Shown here: positions 33,715-41,616 of the stretch, piece by piece
Position numbering within the stretch: position 1 is the first letter of the stretch
Layout: each line of letters opens with the position of its first letter
Source: Agromyces archimandritae
Lineage (GTDB): Bacteria > Actinomycetota > Actinomycetes > Actinomycetales > Microbacteriaceae
Direction of reading: 5' to 3'
Assembly (NCBI RefSeq): GCF_018024495.1
Contig: NZ_CP071696.1
Location: forward strand, 806,001 to 870,000
Length of the DNA stretch: 64,000 nucleotides
Position numbers and translations under genes: made by a program
Notes under the pieces: generated by a model
Told to the model about the DNA's origin: nothing
What the model saw: only the letters and a program-made list of their open reading frames with translations
The model's database searches: none

Positions 33715-34848
33715 ATGGTCAGCGCCGTCGCCGGCAAGAGCCGCCAGGTCGTCTTCCCCTCGCGGGGCGAGATCACCATCGACAGCATCGAGGTGCCCGC
33801 TCCGGGCCCCGAGGGCATCCTGCTGCGGGTCGCGCTCGTCGGCATCTGCGCCACCGACCTGCACCTGCTCGCCGGCGAGATCGGAGACCCGTTCCCGCTC
33901 GTGCCCGGTCACGAATTCGTCGGCGAGATCGCCGCCATCGGCGAAGAAGCCGCCGCGACCCGAGACCTCGCGGTCGGCGACCGCATCGCCGTCGAGATGC
34001 TGCTGCCCTGCCGCTCCTGCGCGCGCTGCCGCGAGGGCCGCTACAACCTGTGCGAGGCCGACGACCCGGCAACCGCCGGGCATGGCCGCCAATACGGCGT
34101 GAACATCCCCCGCAGCGTCGCCCCGGGGCTCTGGGGCGGCTACTCGGACTACCTGCACGTGCCGGGCGAAGCGATCGTGCACCGCCTCGACCCCGACCTG
34201 CCGTGGGAGCGGGCCGTGCTCGTCGAACCGCTCGCCGTCGCAAGCCGCGCCCTCGCCCGCGGACGCCTGGTACCCGGCGAAGACGTCGTCGTCATCGGGC
34301 CCGGCCCGGTGGGACTCCTCGCCGCCGCGGCCGCGCGGGCGGCCGGCGCCGGGCGGGTGATCGTGCTCGGCACCCGCGACGAACGGCTCGCGCTCGCCCG
34401 CCGATTCGGAGCAGATGCCGTCGTGAACACCCGGACCGAAGACGCCGTGGCCGCCGCGCGTGCAGCCCTCGACGGACGGCTCGCCGACCTCGTCGTCGAG
34501 ATCGCAGGCGTCCCCGCAGCGCAGGAACAAGCCCTCGGCCTCGTGCGCCGCGGCGGCCGCGTGGTGCTCGCCGGAGCGTGCGGCGACGGCGCCGCCCTCG
34601 CCCTGCGGCCCGACGAAGACCTGCTCACTCGCGAGATCGACGTCCTGCCGTCGTTCCTGTCGGCCGGTGGCTTCGAACCGGCCATCGCGCTCCTCGAACG
34701 CGGCGGGTTCCCCTTCGAAGAACTCGTCACCCACCGTTTCGCCCTCGAGGACGCCGCGCGCGCCTTCGCCGTCGTCGCCGGTCGCGAGGGCGGCGTGCTG
34801 AAGGCCGTGCTCGACCCGTCGGCCGCGCCGGGCGGAGACGGCGTCTGA
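33715..34848 (+). CDS. Zinc-dependent alcohol dehydrogenase (MDR superfamily)
   Basis: A 377-residue medium-chain dehydrogenase. Catalytic zinc ligands are in GICATDLHLL and PGHEFVGE, the structural zinc has four Cys in CRSCARCREGRYNLC, and the NAD(P) fold begins VVIGPGPVGLLAAAAARAAG. ATG 33715 follows GAGGAG six bases upstream. The frame is open 132 bases further but crosses the operator at 33583-33619. It would oxidise an alcohol or reduce an aldehyde. Its place behind the FeaR-like gene and the shared operator ties it to aldehydes produced by the amine oxidase. Confidence 0.87.
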   Translation: MVSAVAGKSRQVVFPSRGEITIDSIEVPAPGPEGILLRVALVGICATDLHLLAGEIGDPFPLVPGHEFVGEIAAIGEEAAATRDLAVGDRIAVEMLLPCRSCARCREGRYNLCEADDPATAGHGRQYGVNIPRSVAPGLWGGYSDYLHVPGEAIVHRLDPDLPWERAVLVEPLAVASRALARGRLVPGEDVVVIGPGPVGLLAAAAARAAGAGRVIVLGTRDERLALARRFGADAVVNTRTEDAVAAARAALDGRLADLVVEIAGVPAAQEQALGLVRRGGRVVLAGACGDGAALALRPDEDLLTREIDVLPSFLSAGGFEPAIALLERGGFPFEELVTHRFALEDAARAFAVVAGREGGVLKAVLDPSAAPGGDGV

Positions 34849-34882
34849 GGCATCCGCACCCGACCCCGAAAGAGAGGACCCC

Positions 34883-35692
34883 ATGACCGACACCGCACCT
34901 GCACCCGTCAAGGGCGAAGAAGACTGGCACAGCTACGACGAGTTCGCCGCCGGCATCGACACCTACCGGCTGCCGCCCGTCTCGCTCGACGGTCGCGAGC
35001 TGACCCTGACCCTCGACGACGGCACGCGGCTCGACCTCGCCTTCGGCGAACGCACCGTCACCTGGAGCGCCGACGGCGCCCTCGACCAGCCCGAAGCGGC
35101 GGTCGATCCGTACGACGCCGTCGCCGTGCGCGAGGACGTGCACTTCGTAACCCTTCCCTTCGAAAGCCGCGTGCGGGAGTCGCTCACCGTCGTCATCGGC
35201 GCCTCGAGCAATCGAGCGATCGTCGTGCACGGGCGCATCGACGAGGAGGCTCGCGAGGATGTCCCGCAGGTCTCGCAGCGCTTCTGGGCCGCGACGAGCT
35301 CCGACGGCGAAGCGAGCGGCGAGATCCCGGCCCCCAGCCGCGACCTGATCGGCAAGCGCAACGTCTACCGGTACAGCCCCGAACATCTCTACGAGCACGT
35401 GTACGTCTCGAGCCAGCGCTACGCCTGGCAGTGCCTCGAGGGCGTGCAGCGCGGGCACGGCGACATGGATCTGTCGACCGTGTGGAAGTTCGCCGACGGC
35501 TTGTACCTGTTCTGCTTCCGCGAGTTCCGGATCCCCGTCGCGAGCGTCTGGCTGCACGACCTCGGATACGGGCTCATGACGACCGGAAACTTCCTCGGCC
35601 TGAACGGGGCCGGCGAGTCCGAGCATTCCAAGGCCGGCGGCCATATCTACCCCCTGGGCTCGGTCGCCTACCCCGACGCCCAGCCCGTCTGA
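34883..35692 (+). CDS. MoaF-family protein
   Basis: A 269-residue protein of the MoaF type, with a lipocalin-like N-terminal half (ELTLTLDDGTRLDLAFGERT, TVTWSADG) and a second half with YRYSPEHLYEHVYVSSQRYA and TVWKFADGLYLFCFREFRIP. Despite Pfam-style naming, the original MoaF comes from the monoamine regulon of Klebsiella, not from molybdenum cofactor synthesis. Its place between an alcohol dehydrogenase and a Liv-type transporter in an amine island agrees with that origin. It may bind or act on an aromatic aldehyde or amine. The reaction is unknown. Confidence 0.8.
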   Translation: MTDTAPAPVKGEEDWHSYDEFAAGIDTYRLPPVSLDGRELTLTLDDGTRLDLAFGERTVTWSADGALDQPEAAVDPYDAVAVREDVHFVTLPFESRVRESLTVVIGASSNRAIVVHGRIDEEAREDVPQVSQRFWAATSSDGEASGEIPAPSRDLIGKRNVYRYSPEHLYEHVYVSSQRYAWQCLEGVQRGHGDMDLSTVWKFADGLYLFCFREFRIPVASVWLHDLGYGLMTTGNFLGLNGAGESEHSKAGGHIYPLGSVAYPDAQPV

Positions 35693-35704
35693 AACGAGGC
35701 TCCC

Positions 35705-36097
35705 ATGAGCGAGAACGCACAGACCATCCGCGAACACTACGCGGCGAGCGACCGCGGCGACCTCGGCGGCATGCTCGCCCCGTTCGCCGACGACATCCGA
35801 TGGACCGAAGCGGCCGGCTTCCCCTACGCCGGGACCTATGTCGGCCCCGAGGCGGTCGCCGCAGGCGTCTTCGGGCGCATCCAAGACGAGTGGGACGAGT
35901 ACACCGTGGCCGTCGACCAGGTCGTCGACGGCGGCGACACCATCGTCGGCGTCGGCACCTACTCGGGCACCTCGAAGGCGAGCGGGCGGTTCTTCGCCGC
36001 CCGCTTCGCCCACGTCTGGCGGCTCGAGAACGGCCGTGTGACGGCCTTCGAACAGGTCGTCGACAGCGCGCTCGTGAACCGCGCCTACGCCGACTGA
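35705..36097 (+). CDS. SnoaL/NTF2-like protein
   Basis: A 130-residue alpha+beta cone protein. NAQTIREHYAASDRGDLGGM, FADDIRWTEAAGFPYAGTYV and VWRLENGRVTAFEQVVD are typical of SnoaL-like NTF2 folds. Such proteins act as small isomerases, hydrolases or ligand binders. It follows the MoaF gene by 12 bases and probably shares its mRNA and its pathway. Confidence 0.8.
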   Translation: MSENAQTIREHYAASDRGDLGGMLAPFADDIRWTEAAGFPYAGTYVGPEAVAAGVFGRIQDEWDEYTVAVDQVVDGGDTIVGVGTYSGTSKASGRFFAARFAHVWRLENGRVTAFEQVVDSALVNRAYAD

Positions 36098-36191
36098 TCA
36101 CCCCCGGCCACACACAAGCACCATTCACGCACCACCATCGCCGGCATCGTCGGCGCGGAGCCCGGCCGAGCCGGGCGAGAGAGGCAGGACC

Positions 36192-37367
36192 ATGAGAAGC
36201 AGACTGATCGGCGTCGCCGCCGTCGCGGCCGCGAGCGCCCTCGTGCTCGCGGGATGCGCCGGCGGGCAGGGCGGCGCGGACTCCCCCATCGTCGTCGGAT
36301 CCGTGAACACCATCAGCGGCGCCGCGACCTTCCCCGAGGCTTCCGAAGCGGCTGCGGCCGTGTTCGACGCCTTCAACGACGCCGGCGGCCTCGACGGGCG
36401 GAAGATCGACTACCGCGCCGAAGACGACAAGGGCGACCCCGCCACCGCATCCGCCGCGGCCCGGCAGCTCGTCGGCAGCGACGAAGCCGTCGCGATGGTC
36501 GGCTCGGCGAGTCTCATCGAATGCGAGATCAACCAGAAGTACTACGAACAGGAAGGCATCCTGTCGCTGCCTGGCATCGGCGTCGACACCGGATGCTTCA
36601 ACAGCCCGAATATCGCACCGGCCAACGTCGGCCCGTTCAACGACCTCACGCTCACCCTGCAGTACGGCTCGGAGGTGCTCGGGATCGACAGAATCTGCGT
36701 GCTGCTCGAGATCGCCGGCTCGACCCGCCCGACCTATCAGGCCGCGATCGACCGCTGGAGCGAGACGACCGGAAAAGAGCTCTTCTACCTCGACGACACC
36801 GTGCCGTACGGCGCGAGCGACTACACGCCGTACATCGTCAAGGCGAAGCAGGCCGGATGCGAGGCGATCTCGGGCAACCCGGTCGAGCCCGACGCGATCG
36901 GCTGGATCAAGGCCGCGAATGCGCAGGGCTGGGATGACGTGACCTACCTGCTCCTGACGAGCGCGTACTCCGAGAACTTCGCATCCTCGGTCTCCGAGGC
37001 CGGAGCCGGTATCTACGTCCCCGCCGAGTTCTACCCGTACACGGCGCCGAGCGACATCAACGAGGACTGGCAGACGCTCATGGAGGCCAACGACATCCCG
37101 TTGACGGCGTTCAGTCAGGGCGGATACCTCGCTGCGACCTTCTTCATCGAGGTGCTCGAAGGCATCGACGGCGACGTCACCCGCGAATCGGTCGCCGAGG
37201 CACTGCAGGCCATGGATCCGATCGAGACGCCCATGCTCGGCACGCCCTACGTCTTCGGCACGGCCGAGACGCACGACCAGCTCACCGCCGGCTGGCCGAT
37301 CGTGCTGAAGAGCGGCACGAACACGTGGGAGAACGCGGCCGACGACTGGCTGCACATCCTCGATTGA
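36192..37367 (+). CDS. Branched-chain-type ABC transporter substrate-binding lipoprotein
   Basis: A 391-residue type I periplasmic-binding lipoprotein (LivJ/urea/amide-binding class). The lipobox is VLAGC (Cys near residue 21), followed by VGSVNTISGAATFPE, NDAGGLDGRKIDYRAEDDKG and VAMVGSASLIECEINQKYYEQ. It feeds the permeases encoded immediately downstream. The ligand class includes amino acids, amides and aromatic compounds, and the amine-catabolic setting suggests an amine, amide or aromatic acid. Confidence 0.88.
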   Translation: MRSRLIGVAAVAAASALVLAGCAGGQGGADSPIVVGSVNTISGAATFPEASEAAAAVFDAFNDAGGLDGRKIDYRAEDDKGDPATASAAARQLVGSDEAVAMVGSASLIECEINQKYYEQEGILSLPGIGVDTGCFNSPNIAPANVGPFNDLTLTLQYGSEVLGIDRICVLLEIAGSTRPTYQAAIDRWSETTGKELFYLDDTVPYGASDYTPYIVKAKQAGCEAISGNPVEPDAIGWIKAANAQGWDDVTYLLLTSAYSENFASSVSEAGAGIYVPAEFYPYTAPSDINEDWQTLMEANDIPLTAFSQGGYLAATFFIEVLEGIDGDVTRESVAEALQAMDPIETPMLGTPYVFGTAETHDQLTAGWPIVLKSGTNTWENAADDWLHILD

Positions 37368-37371
37368 TCCG

Positions 37372-37409
37372 GGGTGGATGCCGAGGGCCTCGCGCCCCGG
37401 CATCCACCC
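37372..37409. repeat. Intercistronic palindrome in the liv operon
   Basis: Perfect 12-bp arms GGGTGGATGCCG (37372-37383) and CGGCATCCACCC (37398-37409). It lies between the binding-protein gene and the permease gene, where hairpins commonly raise the binding-protein message over the membrane genes. It is a member of the window-wide GTGGATGCCG family. Confidence 0.75.
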
Positions 37410-37435
37410 GCCCCCTTCGACCCGAAAGGAGCGCC

Positions 37436-38296
37436 ATGCTGCAGGGCGCCCTCGCCGGCCTCGCCGCCGGCGGACTCTACGCGGTGCTCGCCGTGTGCCT
37501 CACCCTCATGTCGCGGCTCGTCCGCGTCGTGAACTTCTCACAGGCGGCGACGGGCATGTTCGGCGGCTTCGTCGCCGTGTGGCTCGTCGCGCACGCGGGC
37601 CTGCCCATCTGGGCCGGTTCGCTCATCGGCGTGCTGCTGGCCGGGGTGCTGTCGGGGGCCATCGGCTGGATCGCGGCGACCTGGCTCGCCGAGGCAGACA
37701 CGACGACCCGTTCGGCGATGACGGTCGGCCCGCTGCTGCTGCTGATCTCGCTCTCCTTCATCCTCTTCGGCAACAAGCCGCAGCCGTTCGCGACGATCAT
37801 CTCGGGGCCTGCGTTCGAGGCCGGCGGCGTCGTCGTCAGCCAGGTCGCCGTCGTCATGATCGTGCTCGCGATCGTCGTGGCTGTCGCCGTGCACCTCGTG
37901 CTCACCCGCACACGCATCGGCACGAAGTTGCGGGCCCTCTCGGAACGCCCGACGACGGCGGAGCTGCTCGGCATCCGCTCGAAGCCGCTGTCGATCGGCG
38001 TGTGGGTCGTGACGGGACTCATCTCGGGGCTCGCGATCATCATCGTCGCGCCGTCGCAGTCGAACGATGCGACGAGCCTCGCGATGCTCATCGTGCCGGC
38101 GACGGCGGCCGCCTTGCTCGGCGGCTTCAAGCGGCTCGACCTCGCGGTCGTCGGCGGGCTCGTGCTCGGGATGCTCTCGGGGCTCGTCGCCCAGATCGAC
38201 GAGGTCGCGCTCGTGCGCAACTTCCTGCCGTTCCTGTTCATCGTCGTGCTGCTCCTGTGGACGCAGCGGAAGGAGGTGTGGGATGCGGCTCGCTGA
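37436..38296 (+). CDS. livH: Liv-type ABC permease (LivH)
   Basis: A 286-residue permease with about eight hydrophobic helices. The start MLQGALAGLAAGGLYAVLAV and SRLVRVVNFSQAATGMFGGF are LivH hallmarks, and LGGFKRLDLAVVGGLVLGML is the C-terminal conserved block. ATG 37436 follows GAAAGGAG. The stop lies inside the next gene (14-base overlap). Confidence 0.88.
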   Translation: MLQGALAGLAAGGLYAVLAVCLTLMSRLVRVVNFSQAATGMFGGFVAVWLVAHAGLPIWAGSLIGVLLAGVLSGAIGWIAATWLAEADTTTRSAMTVGPLLLLISLSFILFGNKPQPFATIISGPAFEAGGVVVSQVAVVMIVLAIVVAVAVHLVLTRTRIGTKLRALSERPTTAELLGIRSKPLSIGVWVVTGLISGLAIIIVAPSQSNDATSLAMLIVPATAAALLGGFKRLDLAVVGGLVLGMLSGLVAQIDEVALVRNFLPFLFIVVLLLWTQRKEVWDAAR

Positions 38297-40091
38297 GTCC
38301 CGCCCCGTGCGGATGCTGTGGCCCTTCGCGGTCGCGGCGGTCGCGATCGTCGCCGGCTACGCCCTGAGCGTGGGCCTCGACGGGTACACCGTCTTCCTCG
38401 CCGTTTCGGCGGTGACTGCGGCGATCGCCATCCTCGGGCTCGGGATCGTGACCGGCTCGGCCGGCATGATCGCCCTGTGCCAGCTGACGTTCGCCGCGGT
38501 CGGTGCGTGGATCGTGTCGCTCCTGAACGTGCTCGAGGCGCCCGGCGGATTCGTCGTGTGGCTCGTGCTCGGCGGGCTCGCCGCCGGCGTCGTGGGGGTG
38601 CTCGTCGGGCTGCCGGCGCTGCGCTTGCGCGGGGTGAACCTCGCGGTGGTCACGTTGGGCTTCGCGGCGGCGGCAGATGTGACGCTCGTGCAGATCCAGT
38701 TCCCGGGGTCGAAGGACGGCATCCCGATCGCGCGACCGGAGTCCTTCTCGAGCGATCGCTCCTATTTCTTCTTCTCGATCATCGTGCTCGCCGTGTGCGC
38801 GCTGATCGTGTTCTTCCTGCAGCGCAGTCGCTGGGGTTCCTCGTGGAAGGCGGTGGCGTTCTCGGAGCGCGGCACCGCCGCCGTCGGCCAGAGCGTGCGC
38901 ACCGCCAAGCTCACGGCGTTCGCGGTCTCGGCGGCGCTCGGCGGCGTGTCGGGCGGGCTGCTGGCCGGTCAGGTGCAGCTACCGTTCGCGTCGAGCTTCA
39001 CCCCGCTGCAGTCGCTCGCGTTGTACGTGCTCGCGGTGATGAGCGGCGCGTATCTCATCGACATGGCGGTGTTCGGCGGCCTGCTGTGGGTGCTCGTGCC
39101 GGAGCTGCTGAAACGTTGGGGTGTGCCGCAGGATTGGGGCTTCGTCGTGTTCGGCGTGCTCGGCGTGCAGGCGCTGACGAGCGGCACGAACCTCGGGCAG
39201 GGGATCCGGAACCTGTGGTGGAAGCGGGCGGATGCCCGGGCCGCGGCCGCGCGAGTCACGGCGCGCCGGGATGGCACAACGCCGCTCGCGGAGGAGGCAG
39301 GCGTGGATGCCGCGCCGTCGCCCGCAGCGACTGCCTCGAGCCCGGGCGTCGACCTCGCGGCCGATCGGCTCGCGGCATCGGCCCCGCCCGCACTCGAGGT
39401 GGAGCACCTCACGGTGCGCTTCGGAGCACTGGCCGCCCTGGACGGTGTGAGCCTTACCGTGCCGGCGAACTCCGTCATGGGACTGATCGGCCCGAACGGG
39501 GCCGGGAAGTCGACCTTCGTCGACGCCATCGGCGGTTTTCTGCCGAACGCCGAGGGCACGGTGCGACTCGGCGGCACAGAGCTCGGCCGCCGCTCCCCGA
39601 CGGCCAGAGCGAGGCTCGGTCTTCGGCGCACGTTCCAGCAGGACCGGGTGCCCCCGACGCTCACGATCGACGCCTATGTGCGCTTCGTCGCCGGCCGGCG
39701 CGTGAGCGCCGCCGAGGTCGACGACGTGCTCGCCTTCTTCGGCTGCCCGTCGGCGCGCACCCGGCTGACGGGCGTCGACGTCGGCACACGCCGCCTCATC
39801 GAGGTCGCCGGCAATGTGCTGGCGGCACCGAAGCTGCTGCTGCTGGATGAGCCGGCCGCTGGGCTCTCGCACGAGGAGCATGTGGCCCTCGGCGCGCGAC
39901 TCGCCGAGGCCCCGGCCCGGTTCGGAATGTCGATCGTGCTCATCGAGCACGACCTCGATCTCGTGCGCAGCGTCTGCTCGAGCCTCACGGTGCTCGACTT
40001 CGGCCGGGTGCTGGCGAGCGGCCCCCAGGACGAGGTGCTCGCCGACCCCGACGTCATCAAGGCCTATATGGGCGAAACGGAGATGCTGTGA
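38283..40091 (+). CDS. Fused Liv-type permease-ATPase (LivM-LivG)
   Basis: A 602-residue fusion. Residues 1-310 are a LivM permease (GTVTGSAGM-like region IVTGSAGMIALCQLTFAAVG, LPALRLRGVNLAVVTLGFA). An Ala/Arg-rich linker of about 50 residues follows, then a LivG ATPase from about 365. Walker A is GPNGAGKST and Walker B LLLLDEPAAGL, and the H-loop is IEHDLDLV. The ABC signature is degenerate: VDVGTRRLIEV stands where LSYGQQ is usual, and the central Ser is missing, which may weaken its ATPase. AAGGAGGTG is placed eight bases before the ATG. LivF at 40088 has a normal signature. Confidence 0.87.
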   Translation: MRLAESRPVRMLWPFAVAAVAIVAGYALSVGLDGYTVFLAVSAVTAAIAILGLGIVTGSAGMIALCQLTFAAVGAWIVSLLNVLEAPGGFVVWLVLGGLAAGVVGVLVGLPALRLRGVNLAVVTLGFAAAADVTLVQIQFPGSKDGIPIARPESFSSDRSYFFFSIIVLAVCALIVFFLQRSRWGSSWKAVAFSERGTAAVGQSVRTAKLTAFAVSAALGGVSGGLLAGQVQLPFASSFTPLQSLALYVLAVMSGAYLIDMAVFGGLLWVLVPELLKRWGVPQDWGFVVFGVLGVQALTSGTNLGQGIRNLWWKRADARAAAARVTARRDGTTPLAEEAGVDAAPSPAATASSPGVDLAADRLAASAPPALEVEHLTVRFGALAALDGVSLTVPANSVMGLIGPNGAGKSTFVDAIGGFLPNAEGTVRLGGTELGRRSPTARARLGLRRTFQQDRVPPTLTIDAYVRFVAGRRVSAAEVDDVLAFFGCPSARTRLTGVDVGTRRLIEVAGNVLAAPKLLLLDEPAAGLSHEEHVALGARLAEAPARFGMSIVLIEHDLDLVRSVCSSLTVLDFGRVLASGPQDEVLADPDVIKAYMGETEML

Positions 40092-40789
40092 ACGCGCTCA
40101 TCCTCGACGGCGTGGCCGTCAGCCGCGGGGCCGGCCCCGTCATCCAGGACGTGTCGCTGGCCCTCGAGCCTGGGCGGGTGACGGCCCTCGTCGGCCCGAA
40201 CGGTGCCGGCAAGACCAGCCTGCTCGACGGCATCTCCGGCGTCGCACCGTGCTCGGCGGGCCGGATCGTCCTCGGCGACGAATCGATCGAGCGGATGCCT
40301 CGGGTGGCCCGAGCCCGGCGCGGCATCGTCCACATCGAGCAGGGCAGAGCCGTCTTCCCCTCGCTGACGGTCCGCGAGAACCTCTCCCTCACCGCCGGCA
40401 CGCCCGCCGAGATGGACGCGGCACTCGCCCGCTTCCCGGAGCTCGAGAAGCGCATCGATTCGCCGACGGCGCTGCTGTCGGGCGGCGAGCAGCAGATGGT
40501 CGTCCTCGCCCGCGCCTTCGCGGCGAGACCCCGCTTCCTGCTCATCGACGAGATGTCGCTCGGGCTCGCCCCGGTCGTGTTCATGCGGCTGCTGCCGGCC
40601 GTCGAGGAGATGGCTGCCGACGGAGTCGGCGTGCTGCTCGTGGAGCAGTTCACGAACCTCGCGCTCGGCATCGCCGTGGAGGCCCTCGTCGTCGCCGGCG
40701 GACGGGTGAGCTATCAGGGTCCGGCATGCGAACTGCGCGAGCACCCCGAGCTCCTGCACCGCGCCTATCTCGGCGGCGCCGCCGCGTAG
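40088..40789 (+). CDS. livF: Liv-type ABC ATPase (LivF)
   Basis: A 233-residue ATPase, GTG start overlapping the previous stop by four bases. Walker A GPNGAGKTS, signature LLSGGEQQM, Walker B FLLIDEMSLGLAP and the H-loop region VEQFTNLA are complete. It pairs with the LivG half of the fused protein. Only two bases separate its stop from the stop of the convergent dehydrogenase gene, so no terminator fits between them. Confidence 0.9.
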   Translation: MNALILDGVAVSRGAGPVIQDVSLALEPGRVTALVGPNGAGKTSLLDGISGVAPCSAGRIVLGDESIERMPRVARARRGIVHIEQGRAVFPSLTVRENLSLTAGTPAEMDAALARFPELEKRIDSPTALLSGGEQQMVVLARAFAARPRFLLIDEMSLGLAPVVFMRLLPAVEEMAADGVGVLLVEQFTNLALGIAVEALVVAGGRVSYQGPACELREHPELLHRAYLGGAAA

Positions 40790-40791
40790 CC

Positions 40792-41616
40792 CTACATCCC
40801 CGCGTGGTCGAATGCGAGGGTGGGGACGTCGACGATGTGTGCACCGCCGTCGGCGACGAGCACGGCTCCGGTCATGTACGACGACTCCCCGGAGCCCAGG
40901 AAGCGCACGATCGCGGCGATCTCTTCGGGGCGGGCGGCGCGGCCGAGCGGCACGTCGGCCGTCACGCGCGCGTAGGCGGCTTCGCGACCGCCCGTGATGC
41001 CGGCTTCCTCGGCGAACTGATCCATCTCGGCATCGGCCATCGGAGTCTGGACCCACCCGGGGCAGACGGCGTTCACTCGGACGCCGTCGCGCCCGTAGTC
41101 GCGTGCGAGGGTGCGGGTGAGACCGATGAGGGCGTGCTTGCCGACCGTGTAGCCGGCGACCGAGGGGCCGGCGAAGAGCCCGGCGAGGGACGAGACGACG
41201 ACGATCTGGCCGCTGGACTCCCGGAGCGCCGGCAGTGCAGCCCGTGCCGTCACGAAGGCCGTCGTCAGGTTCGCCCGCATCGCGGACTCCCATGCTTCGT
41301 CGTCGGTCGCACCCACGGAGGCGAAGCCGTTACCGCCGGCGTTGGCGACGAGCACGTCGAGCCGACCGAAACGATCGAGTACGGCATCCATCGCCGATGC
41401 GGCTCCGGAGGCGTCGGCGGCGTCCGCGATGACCGGGAGTGCTCCGATCGCCTCAGAGACCTCGTCGAGGGGTTCAGCGCGACGGCCGACGACGGCGACG
41501 TGCGCGCCTTCGGCTGCGAAGCGCCGGGCGGCGGCGGCGCCGATGCCGGTTCCGCCGCCGGTGATCATCACGACGCGGCCCTGCACGCCGGCTCCTGCGA
41601 AGGCCACGCGCGTCAC
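40792..41616 (-). CDS. SDR-family oxidoreductase
   Basis: A 274-residue short-chain dehydrogenase. It shows TGGGTGIG cofactor motif (about 19-26), ANAGG, the Ser in VVVSSLAG, and YTVGKHA with the Tyr-x3-Lys pair. GTG 41616 overlaps the stop of the APC permease by four bases, so the two are co-translated and should share control by the TetR and AraC sites upstream of the permease. A role in alcohol or aldehyde redox of the imported amine product is likely. Substrate unknown. Confidence 0.82.
   Translation of the reverse strand: MTRVAFAGAGVQGRVVMITGGGTGIGAAAARRFAAEGAHVAVVGRRAEPLDEVSEAIGALPVIADAADASGAASAMDAVLDRFGRLDVLVANAGGNGFASVGATDDEAWESAMRANLTTAFVTARAALPALRESSGQIVVVSSLAGLFAGPSVAGYTVGKHALIGLTRTLARDYGRDGVRVNAVCPGWVQTPMADAEMDQFAEEAGITGGREAAYARVTADVPLGRAARPEEIAAIVRFLGSGESSYMTGAVLVADGGAHIVDVPTLAFDHAGM

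Noticed and set aside
34883..35692. Molybdenum cofactor biosynthesis function for the MoaF-family protein
   Set aside because: The label stems from a naming clash. No moa, mog or moe genes are nearby and the context is amine catabolism.
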